This document shows positions 16,424-23,904 of a stretch of DNA of 64,000 nucleotides, one piece after another; positions within the stretch are counted from its first letter, which is position 1; each line of letters starts with the position of its first letter. The notes beneath the pieces were generated by a model. It saw only the letters and a program-made list of their open reading frames with translations, was not told the DNA's origin and did no database searches. Position numbers and translations under genes: made by a program. Source of the DNA: Anaerolineales bacterium (GTDB lineage Bacteria; Chloroflexota; Anaerolineae; Anaerolineales; Villigracilaceae). The stretch lies in NCBI GenBank assembly GCA_020634895.1, contig JACKAV010000001.1, forward strand, positions 186,001 to 250,000, given 5' to 3'.

Positions 16424-17323
16424 ATGAGAGAGAATATTCAAGGTCTCATTATCAAAGCCCAATCCGGTTTCTTTTGGGTCGAAACCGGGGAGGGCGTTAT
16501 TATTTGCCAATTGCGGGGGAAGCTCAAGCAGGGCAGAGCCAAAGGCGATATTGCCGCGTTGGGGGATAAGGTGGACATCACGATATTGGATGACGGCTCC
16601 GGCGTGGTTGAATCTGTCCATGAGCGGAAGCAGCTCATCGCGCGGCTCGACCCGCGCCCGGGCGGGGTCTACCAACAGGTGCTTTTGGCGAACCCCGATC
16701 AGGCTGTCTTCGTCTTTGCCTGCGCGAACCCAAGTCCGCGCCTCAAAATGCTGGACCGCTTCCTGATCATCGCTGAAAAACAAAAACTTCCGCCTGTGAT
16801 CGTGGCGAACAAGACTGATCTCGTGGATGATCCGCGGACTCTCTTCGGCGTGTATGAGTCCATTGGGTATCACGTCATTTACACATCCACAAAGAACGAA
16901 ACCGGCTTGGAAGAATTGCGAACACAATTGAGCGGAAAGATCAGCGCATTCGCCGGACCCAGCGGCGTGGGAAAGTCCAGTCTGTTGAACGCGCTTCAAC
17001 CCGGGCTGGGACTCGCCGTGAACGAGATCAGCTCCGCCATGAACAAGGGACGGCATACCACTGTCGTGCGTCAGATGTTTGCCTTTGAGGGCGGCTATGT
17101 CGCCGACACTCCCGGCTGGAAGTCGCTTGGGTTGTGGGATACAGAACCGGAGGAGATCGATGCGTACTTCCCCGAACTGCGCGGCTTGGTCGAGAAATGT
17201 CAATTCAGCGATTGCACACATCAACACGAACCCGGCTGCGCGGTGCTGGCGGCGTTGAAAGAGGGAAAGATAAATCCTGATCGATATGAATCTTTTGTCC
17301 GGCTGCGGTCGGGAAAAGAATGA
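16424..17323 (+). CDS. rsgA: Small ribosomal subunit biogenesis GTPase RsgA
   Basis: The 299-residue protein has the circularly permuted GTPase order of RsgA: an OB-fold (about 1-70), then G4 NKTD, then G1 GPSGVGKSSLLN, then G3 DTPG, and a C-terminal zinc knuckle with CQFSDCTHQHEPGC. It is a late 30S maturation factor. I start at the ATG at 16424 (MRENIQGLI), because the frame from 16385 runs through the intergenic hairpin. It sits between the PBP gene and holB in a plus-strand run. Confidence 0.95.
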   Translation: MRENIQGLIIKAQSGFFWVETGEGVIICQLRGKLKQGRAKGDIAALGDKVDITILDDGSGVVESVHERKQLIARLDPRPGGVYQQVLLANPDQAVFVFACANPSPRLKMLDRFLIIAEKQKLPPVIVANKTDLVDDPRTLFGVYESIGYHVIYTSTKNETGLEELRTQLSGKISAFAGPSGVGKSSLLNALQPGLGLAVNEISSAMNKGRHTTVVRQMFAFEGGYVADTPGWKSLGLWDTEPEEIDAYFPELRGLVEKCQFSDCTHQHEPGCAVLAALKEGKINPDRYESFVRLRSGKE

Positions 17324-17360
17324 TACTTGACACTTCGAACTTGACACCTGATACTTGCAT
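17323..17360. repeat. Degenerate ACTTGACAC/GATACTTG tract
   Basis: The 39-base gap between rsgA and holB is built of imperfect repeats of ACTTGACAC and GATACTTG, similar in style to the tracts at 6068-6145 and 23889-23910. Confidence 0.45.
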
Positions 17361-17362
17361 CG

Positions 17363-18370
17363 ATGACTGATAACTGGAACATGCTCGGACACGAATGGGC
17401 GGTGGATATGCTTCGCCGTCACGTTGCCCGCGGAGAGACTCGCCACGCGTATCTTTTGGCTGGACCTCCCGGTCTGGGTCGGCGGACTTTGGCTTTGCGC
17501 CTCGCTCAAGCCTTGAACTGCGAACGTCCCGTTGCGCCGGGCGAACCTTGCTATGCCTGCCGGACTTGCAAACAGATCGAAGCCATGCAGCATCCAGACC
17601 TGGCTGTAATACAGGCTGTGGATGAAGATGGAAATCCCAAACCGGGCGGCACGCTGCGAGTGGACCAGATCCGCGAAGTGCAGCGGACGTTGAATCTCAA
17701 ACCGTATCAATCTCAATACCGCGTTGCCATGTTCCTGCGTTTTCAGGAAGCCAATGACAATGCTGCCAATGCCCTGCTCAAAACATTGGAAGAGGCGCCT
17801 TCGCATGCCATTCTGCTTTTGACGGCGGATACCCCCGATCAGCTTTTGCCGACGATTACCTCACGCTGCGAGATTCTGCGTCTGCGACCATTGCCCCTCG
17901 AAGCCATCATAGTGGATTTGCTCGAACGCGGCGTTGACGAAGATAACGCCCGCCTGCTTGCACACATTTCCGGCGGACGCCCGGGATATGCGCGTCAACT
18001 TGCGGATGACGGTGTTTTGCTTGAAAAACGTGAAGAACGATTGAATGACCTGCAAACATTATTGCCCGCTCCTCGCGTGGAAAAATTTTCCTATGCCGAA
18101 AAACTCGCCAAGGACAAAGACTCCATGCGGCAGACGATTTTGGTCTGGCTTTCATACTGGCGCGATGTGTTACTGCGTGTGGCTGGCGCGGAGACGCCGC
18201 TCATCAACGTAGACCGCAACATGGAAATCGAATTCCTCGCCGGGCGGCTGGACCTTTCCTCCGCGCGAAAGGTCGTCAGCGACCATGAGTCCACGCTGGA
18301 GAAGATGGACCGAAACGTCAATTCGCGTCTGCTGGCGGAAGTCCTGTTGATGGATCTGCCGAAGATGTAG
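17363..18370 (+). CDS. holB: DNA polymerase III delta-prime subunit
   Basis: The 335-residue clamp-loader AAA+ protein has a P-loop-like GPPGLGRRT in which the usual Lys is Arg, a cysteine zinc-binding cluster (CERP..CYACRTC), and the SRC motif of delta-prime (TSRCEILRL). The substituted P-loop fits the known non-hydrolysing stator role of delta-prime. It helps load the sliding clamp at replication forks. It is the last gene of the maf-PBP-rsgA-holB run. Confidence 0.9.
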   Translation: MTDNWNMLGHEWAVDMLRRHVARGETRHAYLLAGPPGLGRRTLALRLAQALNCERPVAPGEPCYACRTCKQIEAMQHPDLAVIQAVDEDGNPKPGGTLRVDQIREVQRTLNLKPYQSQYRVAMFLRFQEANDNAANALLKTLEEAPSHAILLLTADTPDQLLPTITSRCEILRLRPLPLEAIIVDLLERGVDEDNARLLAHISGGRPGYARQLADDGVLLEKREERLNDLQTLLPAPRVEKFSYAEKLAKDKDSMRQTILVWLSYWRDVLLRVAGAETPLINVDRNMEIEFLAGRLDLSSARKVVSDHESTLEKMDRNVNSRLLAEVLLMDLPKM

Positions 18371-18477
18371 TTTTAAAATCCTTGGGGGAGCCGTAATAAT
18401 TGCGTAATAATTAGGCGGGTAAAAACTGACGGTTGATATGTGTCCATTCACTGTAGGAACAGTCGAAAGGAGACATT

Positions 18478-18924
18478 ATGAAAGAGTTCAAGAAACCGTC
18501 TGAAGCAGAACTGCGCGAGTTGTTAACTCCCCTGCAATATGAAGTGACCCAGCGTGAAGGCACCGAGCCGCCTTTTTCCAATGCGTTTTGGAATAACAAA
18601 CGCGAGGGAATCTACGTGGATATTGTTACTGGTGAGCCCTTGTTCAGTTCGCTCGATAAATATGATTCCGATACTGGCTGGCCCAGCTTCACCCAGCCAT
18701 TGGAGACAGAAAACGTTGTCACCCACACGGATTTCAAACTTTTTCTGCCCCGCACAGAGGTCCGCTCGAAGCACGGGAACTCACATCTTGGGCATGTCTT
18801 CAAGGACGGACCGGCACCGACCGGGATGCGTTATTGCATGAATTCGGCTTCGTTGAGGTTCATTCCAGTGGAAAAATTGGAAGAGGAAGGATACGGAGAA
18901 TATCTGGCGCTGTTCAAGAAATAA
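18478..18924 (+). CDS. msrB: Peptide-methionine (R)-S-oxide reductase MsrB
   Basis: The 148-residue protein matches MsrB throughout: LTPLQYEVTQREGTEPPF, DTGWPSF, a GHVFKDGP segment and the catalytic RYCMNSASLRF with Cys120. It repairs the R epimer of methionine sulfoxide in proteins. The zinc CxxC pairs of many MsrBs are missing (GIYVDIVTGEPLF instead), so it is the zinc-free form. An AAAGGAG ribosome binding site precedes the ATG, and a strong terminator follows. It stands as a single gene. Confidence 0.95.
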   Translation: MKEFKKPSEAELRELLTPLQYEVTQREGTEPPFSNAFWNNKREGIYVDIVTGEPLFSSLDKYDSDTGWPSFTQPLETENVVTHTDFKLFLPRTEVRSKHGNSHLGHVFKDGPAPTGMRYCMNSASLRFIPVEKLEEEGYGEYLALFKK

Positions 18925-18931
18925 AATCAAC

Positions 18932-18968
18932 AAAAGCCCGTCTTAAAAGGTTGAGACGGGCTTTTTAT
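18932..18968 (+). terminator. Rho-independent terminator of msrB
   Basis: AAAAGCCCGTCT pairs with AGACGGGCTTTT around a 10-base loop, followed by further T residues. Confidence 0.9.
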
Positions 18969-19097
18969 TATCTTGTTCTAAGATTTTCCCTTTGAATTTA
19001 TGTTCCCTTAATTTTAACGGGTACTATTTACCCAGCGATTCTGCCTTATGGTCATGCTAGACTTATATTAGACCTTTACAAAAGAAAGGAGTTTGGT

Positions 19098-19352
19098 ATG
19101 ACGATTGAATCTCTCATTGTTTGGGTCATTGTTGGGGGTATTGCAGGTACGATTGCCGACTGGCTGGTCAGCGGAGTCCGCATGGGCTGTCTCGGCACTG
19201 TGATCGTCGGCATCATCGGCGCGTTTATCGGAGCATGGCTGCTGAGACTGTTGAATGTGTCCATTGGCTATGGCATCATCAACGACATTATCACTGCTGC
19301 CATCGGTGCGGTTGTCCTGCTGTTGGGCATCCGTTTGCTTCGCCGGGTTTAA
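19098..19352 (+). CDS. GlsB/YeaQ/YmgE-family small membrane protein
   Basis: This 84-residue protein has three hydrophobic, glycine-rich helices with the GGIAGTIADWLVSG and GIIGAFIGAWLL repeats typical of the 'transglycosylase-associated' YeaQ/YmgE family. Members are induced by stress in several bacteria; no reaction is established. A clear AAAGGAG ribosome binding site lies before the ATG, and a TATATT -10-like box lies about 40 bases upstream. It is monocistronic and ends at a bidirectional terminator. Confidence 0.88.
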   Translation: MTIESLIVWVIVGGIAGTIADWLVSGVRMGCLGTVIVGIIGAFIGAWLLRLLNVSIGYGIINDIITAAIGAVVLLLGIRLLRRV

Positions 19353-19365
19353 GTTTGTCTGTAAT

Positions 19366-19403
19366 AAAAAGAATGAGCCGCAAATTTGCGGCTCATTCTT
19401 TTT
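19366..19403. terminator. Perfect palindromic bidirectional terminator between glsB-type gene and ribZ
   Basis: A 38-base perfect palindrome (AAAAAGAATGAGCCGCAAA and its complement) carries A- and T-runs on both sides, so it can stop both converging transcripts. It overlaps the stop codon of the ABC ATPase gene. Confidence 0.9.
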
Positions 19404-20148
19404 ATTCTATTGCTGCGCGAAGTTTTTTTGCCAGTTTTCCAAAATGACTTGTATAACGCATGTCGTCTGTTCGAGGGCGTGGAAGGTCTACCTTCAAGTC
19501 CAGCTTTATTTTGCCGGGGCGTTTCGTCAGCACCAGCACACGGTCCGCGAGGAAGAGCGACTCGTTGATGGAATGTGTCACCATGATGACCGTCTTCTGC
19601 TTTGCCTGCCAGATGCGCGAAAGCTCCATCCACATGCGCTCGCGGGTGAGGGCATCCAGCGAGGCAAAAGGCTCATCGAGCAGGAGCAGGTCTGGGTCAT
19701 GGATGAGGGCGCGGGCAATCGCCACGCGCTGCGCCATCCCGCCGGAGAGGTCACGGGGAAGCGATCCTTCGAATCCCTTTAATCCCACCAGGCTGATCAT
19801 CTCTCGCGCCATGTTTTCCATTTTGATCTTCCCGGCGCCGCGCAGTTCCAATGGCAGCATGATGTTTTCCATCACGGTGCGCCACGGCATCAGGTTCGCC
19901 TGTTGAAAGACCATGCCGATGTTCTGGCGGTGTTGATACATGAAGCTCACCCTGCCGGAAGTCGGCGGGAGTATCCCAGCCAGCACGCGTAAAAAAGTTG
20001 TCTTGCCCGAACCGGATGGACCGAGAAAACAAACGAACTCGCGCGGATGCATCTCGAACGAAATGTTATCGAGCGCGTCAAGCCCGCCGTTGTTATCGGG
20101 GTAGGTGACGGTAAGATCGCGGACGCTGAGAATGGGTTTCGGATTCAT
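19402..20148 (-). CDS. ABC transporter ATPase of a RibXYZ-type riboflavin importer
   Basis: The 248-residue protein is an ABC ATPase of the nitrate/sulfonate/taurine-like group: Walker A GPSGSGKTT (about 40-48), Q-loop MVFQQANLMPW, signature LSGGMAQRVAIARAL, Walker B LLLLDEPFASLD, and a switch histidine in VTHSINE. Sequence alone would allow sulfonate or thiamine-precursor uptake. The operon starts with an FMN riboswitch, and its binding protein is THI5-like as in the RibXY system of Chloroflexus, so riboflavin uptake is the best reading. It is the third gene of the operon, 20 bases after ribY. Confidence 0.85.
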   Translation of the reverse strand: MNPKPILSVRDLTVTYPDNNGGLDALDNISFEMHPREFVCFLGPSGSGKTTFLRVLAGILPPTSGRVSFMYQHRQNIGMVFQQANLMPWRTVMENIMLPLELRGAGKIKMENMAREMISLVGLKGFEGSLPRDLSGGMAQRVAIARALIHDPDLLLLDEPFASLDALTRERMWMELSRIWQAKQKTVIMVTHSINESLFLADRVLVLTKRPGKIKLDLKVDLPRPRTDDMRYTSHFGKLAKKLRAAIE

Positions 20149-20168
20149 GGTTCCTTTCTTACGAAAAT

Positions 20169-21146
20169 TTACGGCACAAACTCGTTCGTGAATGCCTTGC
20201 TCAGATCAACGGGATTCGGGATCTGTCCCATCATCACGAGCAGGTTGTTCATGTTCTCCCATGACTGCGGATCAGAATAACCGATGCGGTCTGCCTTCCA
20301 AAATTCAATGGAGGTGTTCAGGATTTGCATCTGCACATCTTTATCCTGATCTTTCAAATTCTCCACATACTTCAGGCTGGTGTTATACGCTTCTTCAGGA
20401 TTGGCGATGGTGTCTTCGATGCCATGCGCAAGCGCGCGTGCCATGCTGCGAATCAGTTCGGGATCATTGGCAATGGTCTCTTCGTTGGTGATGATGCCGT
20501 TGGCGATCAAACTGACGTAATCTGCCACGCGCATTTCTTTTAACGCAAAGCCTTGCGACGATAGAACGATCGGTTCGTTGGCGGTGTAACCAACCACCAC
20601 GTCGCTATTGCCGGATGCATACGCTTCCACCTGATTGAAGCCGATCGAATCAAGCGTGACCTCGGAATCGTCAACGCCGCCTTCGAACAGCAGCGCCTCC
20701 AGCCCGATGTAATTTGCACCGAACAAACCCGGCAGCCCGATCTTCTTTCCGCGCAGGTCGGCGGGTTCATTGATGTTCAACTCCGGCGCGGAAATGACCG
20801 AAATCGGAAACTGCTGATACCACGCGAATGCATAAACAACGGGAAGTTCCTGCGAGCGTGCCAACAGCACCTGTTCCCCCGAAGCAACCGCAAACGGAAG
20901 TTCGCCCGCGCCGGTCAACGCAACGCCGTCGGTTTCATAGGAATAATCAAACTCGATGGTAATGCCCTCGTCTGCAAAGTAGCCTTTGTCCACTGCGACA
21001 TAGAACGGCGCATACTGGATGTTCGGGATATATCCCATCGGAAGTTTGATAGTGCGGAGTTCCCCCGCCGCATTCTGGGACTTGGTACTGGTACAAGCCA
21101 TCAGGCTGAGTGCCAGCCCAAGCATGAGTAAAACTACTTTCTTCAT
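20169..21146 (-). CDS. ribY: NMT1/THI5-like substrate-binding lipoprotein RibY (riboflavin importer)
   Basis: The 325-residue protein has a lipoprotein signal peptide (LSLMAC lipobox) and an NMT1/THI5-type periplasmic-binding fold (about 35-280) with the PMGYIPNIQYAPFYVA opening and a DLRGKKIGLPG hinge. THI5-like binding proteins carry pyrimidine or flavin precursors. Placement behind an FMN riboswitch with a permease and an ATPase matches the RibXY riboflavin uptake system described from Chloroflexi (family knowledge). The ligand is therefore inferred as riboflavin or a close flavin; sequence alone would also permit a thiamine pyrimidine. Confidence 0.85.
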   Translation of the reverse strand: MKKVVLLMLGLALSLMACTSTKSQNAAGELRTIKLPMGYIPNIQYAPFYVAVDKGYFADEGITIEFDYSYETDGVALTGAGELPFAVASGEQVLLARSQELPVVYAFAWYQQFPISVISAPELNINEPADLRGKKIGLPGLFGANYIGLEALLFEGGVDDSEVTLDSIGFNQVEAYASGNSDVVVGYTANEPIVLSSQGFALKEMRVADYVSLIANGIITNEETIANDPELIRSMARALAHGIEDTIANPEEAYNTSLKYVENLKDQDKDVQMQILNTSIEFWKADRIGYSDPQSWENMNNLLVMMGQIPNPVDLSKAFTNEFVP

Positions 21147-21171
21147 CTCTGTAAGTTCTCCTTTGTGTGAC

Positions 21172-21942
21172 CTACTTTTGCCATTTCAAAAATCGTTTTT
21201 CCAACAGGGTTACGACGCCGTATAAACTCAATGCGAGGATGACGAGCATGAATACTGCCACAAACACCATGGACGTGTCGTATTGAAAATCGCCGAGCTG
21301 CAGGAGAAAGCCGAGACCTTCCTGCGCATCCACCAACTCGCCGACGATTGCCCCGATGACTGAGAGCGTTGCGCCGATGCGGAGTCCGCCCAGAAGCACG
21401 GGCAGGGATGCGGGTAATTCCAGCTTCCATAGAATTTGCCAGCGGGTTGCGCGCAGGGAACCCATCAGGTCATATAACGAGGACGATACAGCCCGCACGC
21501 CAACTACAGTGTTGACCAAAACCGGGAAGAATACGATCAATGAACAGATGACTACTTTGGAAAGAATTCCACCTCCCAGCCAGATGACCAGTAACGGCGC
21601 AATCGCCACAACGGGAATCGCCTGACTCGCCACCAGATATGGCGAAAGGATCTTTTCCAGCGAACGCGACTTGGCGAGGAGATATCCGATAATGGTGGCG
21701 AAGCAAACACCGACGAGTAACCCGAGCAGAATTTCCACTAATGTCACGCCGGTGTGATAGAGCAGACTGCCATCTGTCAACGCTTTGAGAAAGCGCGCCC
21801 ATACATCCATGGGGGAGGGCAGGATGAATTTGGGAAGTCCGCTGATCTGCACGACGAGCATCCATGCCGGAATGGCAAGCAGAATGGAGAGGAGTCCCAG
21901 CCAGCGGGAGAGGGTGTGAAGTGTTTTGAGTTTCATGGTCAT
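21172..21942 (-). CDS. ribX: ABC transporter permease RibX (riboflavin importer)
   Basis: The 256-residue permease has six hydrophobic segments and the EAA-type loop (LRATRWQILWKLELPASLPVLLGGLRIG) of BPD_transp_1 proteins. It forms the membrane channel of the importer with RibY and the ATPase. It is first after the FMN riboswitch. A GTAGGGGCAGGGT palindromic repeat lies directly before its start (21948-22000), between the riboswitch terminators and the ATG, so the ribosome binding region is unusually close to a stable hairpin. The start ATG at 21942 is followed by MTMKLKTL; the Met at codon 3 is an alternative. Confidence 0.85.
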   Translation of the reverse strand: MTMKLKTLHTLSRWLGLLSILLAIPAWMLVVQISGLPKFILPSPMDVWARFLKALTDGSLLYHTGVTLVEILLGLLVGVCFATIIGYLLAKSRSLEKILSPYLVASQAIPVVAIAPLLVIWLGGGILSKVVICSLIVFFPVLVNTVVGVRAVSSSLYDLMGSLRATRWQILWKLELPASLPVLLGGLRIGATLSVIGAIVGELVDAQEGLGFLLQLGDFQYDTSMVFVAVFMLVILALSLYGVVTLLEKRFLKWQK

Positions 21943-21947
21943 TTTTC

Positions 21948-22000
21948 GTAGGGGCAGGGTTTCCCCGCCCTAAATCTGGGCGAGAGAACCTCGCCCCTAC
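21948..22000. repeat. GTAGGGGC palindromic repeat in the ribX leader
   Basis: The repeat has paired ends (GTAGGGGC and GCCCCTAC) and a paired inner part (CAGGGTTTCCCCGCCC and GGGCGAGAG). It is very similar to the copy at 28782-28832, including the inner GGGCGAGA.ACCTCGCCCCTAC part. Confidence 0.8.
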
Positions 22001-22006
22001 ACCGAT

Positions 22007-22064
22007 AAAAAAACGCCTCGGTGTTGTGATCCTTCACTTTCGTTCAGGACTCGCTCCGGGGCGT
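22007..22064 (-). terminator. Second terminator downstream of the FMN riboswitch
   Basis: On the minus strand ACGCCCCGG pairs with CCGAGGCGT (one G-U) and is followed by seven T residues. The loop is long (about 40 bases) and has internal pairing. Confidence 0.65.
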
Positions 22065-22108
22065 GGAAACAGGCATAAGTCCGTGTGAGAGGCGCGTGAA
22101 TCCGCAGA

Positions 22109-22142
22109 ATAAAAATCCCGAAAACAGCGAACGTTTTCGGGG
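22109..22142 (-). terminator. Expression-platform terminator of the FMN riboswitch
   Basis: On the minus strand CCCGAAAAC and GTTTTCGGG form a 9-base stem with a 7-base loop, followed by ATTTTTATT. It starts about 40 bases after the aptamer, as expected for transcriptional attenuation. Confidence 0.8.
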
Positions 22143-22181
22143 CGCGAATCCACACAAATCCCGCATGGGCTTGCGTGTTTT

Positions 22182-22322
22182 ACCTTCTTCTATCCAGACT
22201 ATTACTGTCGGCTCCGGAGTTGCGCCGGATCATGCCCGTTTTCCCAATGAGGAAAGCGATGTACCTAAACAGGCTCGTGGGCTGTACCACCGATCGGGAA
22301 TTGCACCCTGCCCCGAAGGTTA
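22182..22322 (-). promoter_or_regulatory. FMN riboswitch (RFN element) controlling ribX-ribY-ribZ
   Basis: On the minus strand the conserved RFN blocks appear in order: CTTCGGGGCAGGGTGCAATT, GGTGGTAC, AGCCCACGAGCC, GCAACTCCGGAGCCGACAGT, and AATAGTCTGGATAGAAGAAG. High FMN should favour the terminators downstream and shut off the importer. The assignment is firm from the block order and near-exact consensus. Confidence 0.96.
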
Positions 22323-22339
22323 TTTATTTTATTGATGTG

Positions 22340-22368
22340 ATTATAGCCACCCGTATTACTGCTGTCAA
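22340..22368 (-). promoter_or_regulatory. Consensus sigma-70 promoter of the riboflavin importer operon
   Basis: On the minus strand TTGACA (22363-22368), a 17-base spacer and TATAAT (22340-22345) are a perfect consensus promoter, about 18 bases upstream of the riboswitch. The -35 box lies just beyond the stop codon of the small zinc-ribbon gene. Confidence 0.9.
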
Positions 22369-22373
22369 TTCAA

Positions 22374-22637
22374 TTATTGATTCTGAAGGAGGACACCGAC
22401 CACTGCAAGTCCGCCGCAGAGACAGAAGGCAATGGCAAAGCTGACAACGGTGTAGATGATGATATTCTGCTGGTTGGATTGACCCGACTTGCCGTTATAT
22501 TGCGTTCCACAGCTTTGGCATTTGACGTGGGTGAACATTCTGGGTCCGAGCGCGCCGCCCCACCATGTGTAGCCGACTTTCTTGGCGTTGGTTTGTCCAC
22601 ACTTGGGGCAGGGGGCATATTGAGTTGGGTTTTGCAT
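22374..22637 (-). CDS. Small zinc-ribbon membrane protein of unknown function
   Basis: This 87-residue protein has an N-terminal zinc ribbon (CPKCG and, 22 residues on, CQSCG) and one C-terminal transmembrane helix (about 60-82). Such proteins are usually hypothetical membrane proteins. I start at MQNPTQYAPC (22637, preceded by a GGAG-like element) rather than 22670. It is not part of the riboflavin operon, because a complete promoter follows its stop codon. Confidence 0.65.
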   Translation of the reverse strand: MQNPTQYAPCPKCGQTNAKKVGYTWWGGALGPRMFTHVKCQSCGTQYNGKSGQSNQQNIIIYTVVSFAIAFCLCGGLAVVGVLLQNQ

Positions 22638-22721
22638 GAGATTCTCCTCTGAAATTTGATGTGGAAACATCTTAGAGGAAAACTCTCTTTCTGTAAATCA
22701 TACCTGGGTAGGGGAATCTTG

Positions 22722-22727
22722 TATAAT
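22722..22727 (+). promoter_or_regulatory. -10 box for the TIR-TPR gene
   Basis: TATAAT stands 27 bases upstream of the ATG, with a CAGGAG ribosome binding site between them. The -35 region is weak. Confidence 0.5.
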
Positions 22728-22754
22728 CTATTCATCACATCGCAGGAGACCATA

Positions 22755-23855
22755 ATGGGACAGGTCGAAAAATCTGTATTCATCAGCTACCGCCGCACCA
22801 ATCTGCCGTGGGCTTTGAACATTTACCAAAACCTGACGGCGCACGGTTATGACGTGTTCTTTGACTATGAAAGCATCAACAGCGGGGATTTTGAGCAGAT
22901 CATCCTTGAGAATATCCGCTCGAGGGCGCATTTTTTGGTGATTCTGACCCCTTCCATGCTTGAACGGATCGATGAACCGAACGATTGGGTACGGCGCGAG
23001 ATCGAAACTGCGTTGGACGAAAAAAGGAATATCGTCTCTTTGTTCTTTGAGGGATTCGATTTTAGCGACCCATCCATTGCTGGGAAATTAACGGGAAAAT
23101 TGGAATTATTGAAAAAATACGCGGGTTTTGACGTTCCCGCCAGCTATTTCGGCGAAGCGATGGATCGTCTGCGAAATCGGTATCTCAATGTGTCTCTGGA
23201 TGTTGTGAAGCACCCCGTTTCTTCGACGGTCCAAAAGGCGACACATAAGCAACAAGTTGCAGCGAGCAAAGCACCCCCTGCAAAAGAAAAAGAGTTGACT
23301 GCACAAGAATGGTTTGAAAAGGGATATAAAGCCAAAGATTTGGATGAAAAAATAAATTACTATACAGAAGCCATTCGCTTAAAGCCCAATTATGTTGAAG
23401 CTTATTACAATCGTGGGCTTGCTTATTATGACAATAACAATTTTGAAGATGCCATCGAAGATTACAACGAAGCACTTCGCTTAAAGCTTGATTATGCTAG
23501 TGCGTATACCGGCCGTGGCGTTGCGCGATTTAAGCAAGGTGATTTGGACGGTGCCATTAAAGATTACAATGAAGCCATCCACTTGAAACCAGGTGATGCT
23601 ATTGCATATTTCAATTGTGGAATTGCCCGGAAAGATAAAGGTGATTTGGACGGAGCCATCAAAGATTACAACGAAGCCACCCGCCTTAAACCGGATTATT
23701 CAAATGCTTATTGGGGAAGGGGAAATGCTTATTTGGAAAAAGGAGATTATTTTTCTGCTGCGGCTGACTATCAAAAATATTTTGATGTTGGTGGCACGGA
23801 CGAACGTGTGCGGGAATATTTAATTGATGCTAAAAAGAAGGCAGGAATAAAATAA
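22755..23855 (+). CDS. TIR-domain protein with C-terminal TPR repeats
   Basis: The 366-residue protein has an N-terminal TIR domain (about 6-140) with the FISYRR box and a WVRRE segment (Trp78, Glu82) matching the WxxxE region where bacterial TIR NADases keep their catalytic glutamate. A variable linker rich in Lys/Ala (about 165-190) is followed by about five TPR units (190-350; repeated YNRGLAYYDNNNFEDAIEDY and GDLDGAIKDYNEA). TIR-TPR proteins may be NAD-consuming effectors in antiphage defence or signalling; here there is no recognisable partner (no Thoeris thsA-like or CBASS gene), so function is open. I start at the ATG at 22755, which follows an AGGAG site; the longer frame crosses the promoter. 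Confidence 0.85.
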   Translation: MGQVEKSVFISYRRTNLPWALNIYQNLTAHGYDVFFDYESINSGDFEQIILENIRSRAHFLVILTPSMLERIDEPNDWVRREIETALDEKRNIVSLFFEGFDFSDPSIAGKLTGKLELLKKYAGFDVPASYFGEAMDRLRNRYLNVSLDVVKHPVSSTVQKATHKQQVAASKAPPAKEKELTAQEWFEKGYKAKDLDEKINYYTEAIRLKPNYVEAYYNRGLAYYDNNNFEDAIEDYNEALRLKLDYASAYTGRGVARFKQGDLDGAIKDYNEAIHLKPGDAIAYFNCGIARKDKGDLDGAIKDYNEATRLKPDYSNAYWGRGNAYLEKGDYFSAAADYQKYFDVGGTDERVREYLIDAKKKAGIK

Positions 23856-23860
23856 ATGAA

Positions 23861-23884
23861 AATCCCCGCCAATTTGGCGGGGAT
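23861..23884. terminator. Bidirectional terminator between TIR-TPR gene and valS
   Basis: AATCCCCGCCA and TTGGCGGGGATT pair with almost no loop, with A-rich sequence left and T-rich sequence right. It is followed by a short TTACTTATTACTTATTACTT tract. Confidence 0.85.
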
Positions 23885-23904
23885 TTCTTGTTACTTATTA
23901 CTTA

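Noticed and set aside
15605..17806. A 733-codon open frame on the minus strand
   Set aside because: It runs antisense to the PBP, rsgA and holB genes, all with clear families and motifs, and it shows no recognisable domain. It is a by-product of codon bias on the plus strand.
22063..22335. A 90-codon open frame on the plus strand
   Set aside because: It lies over the FMN riboswitch and its terminator, which explain the conserved sequence fully.
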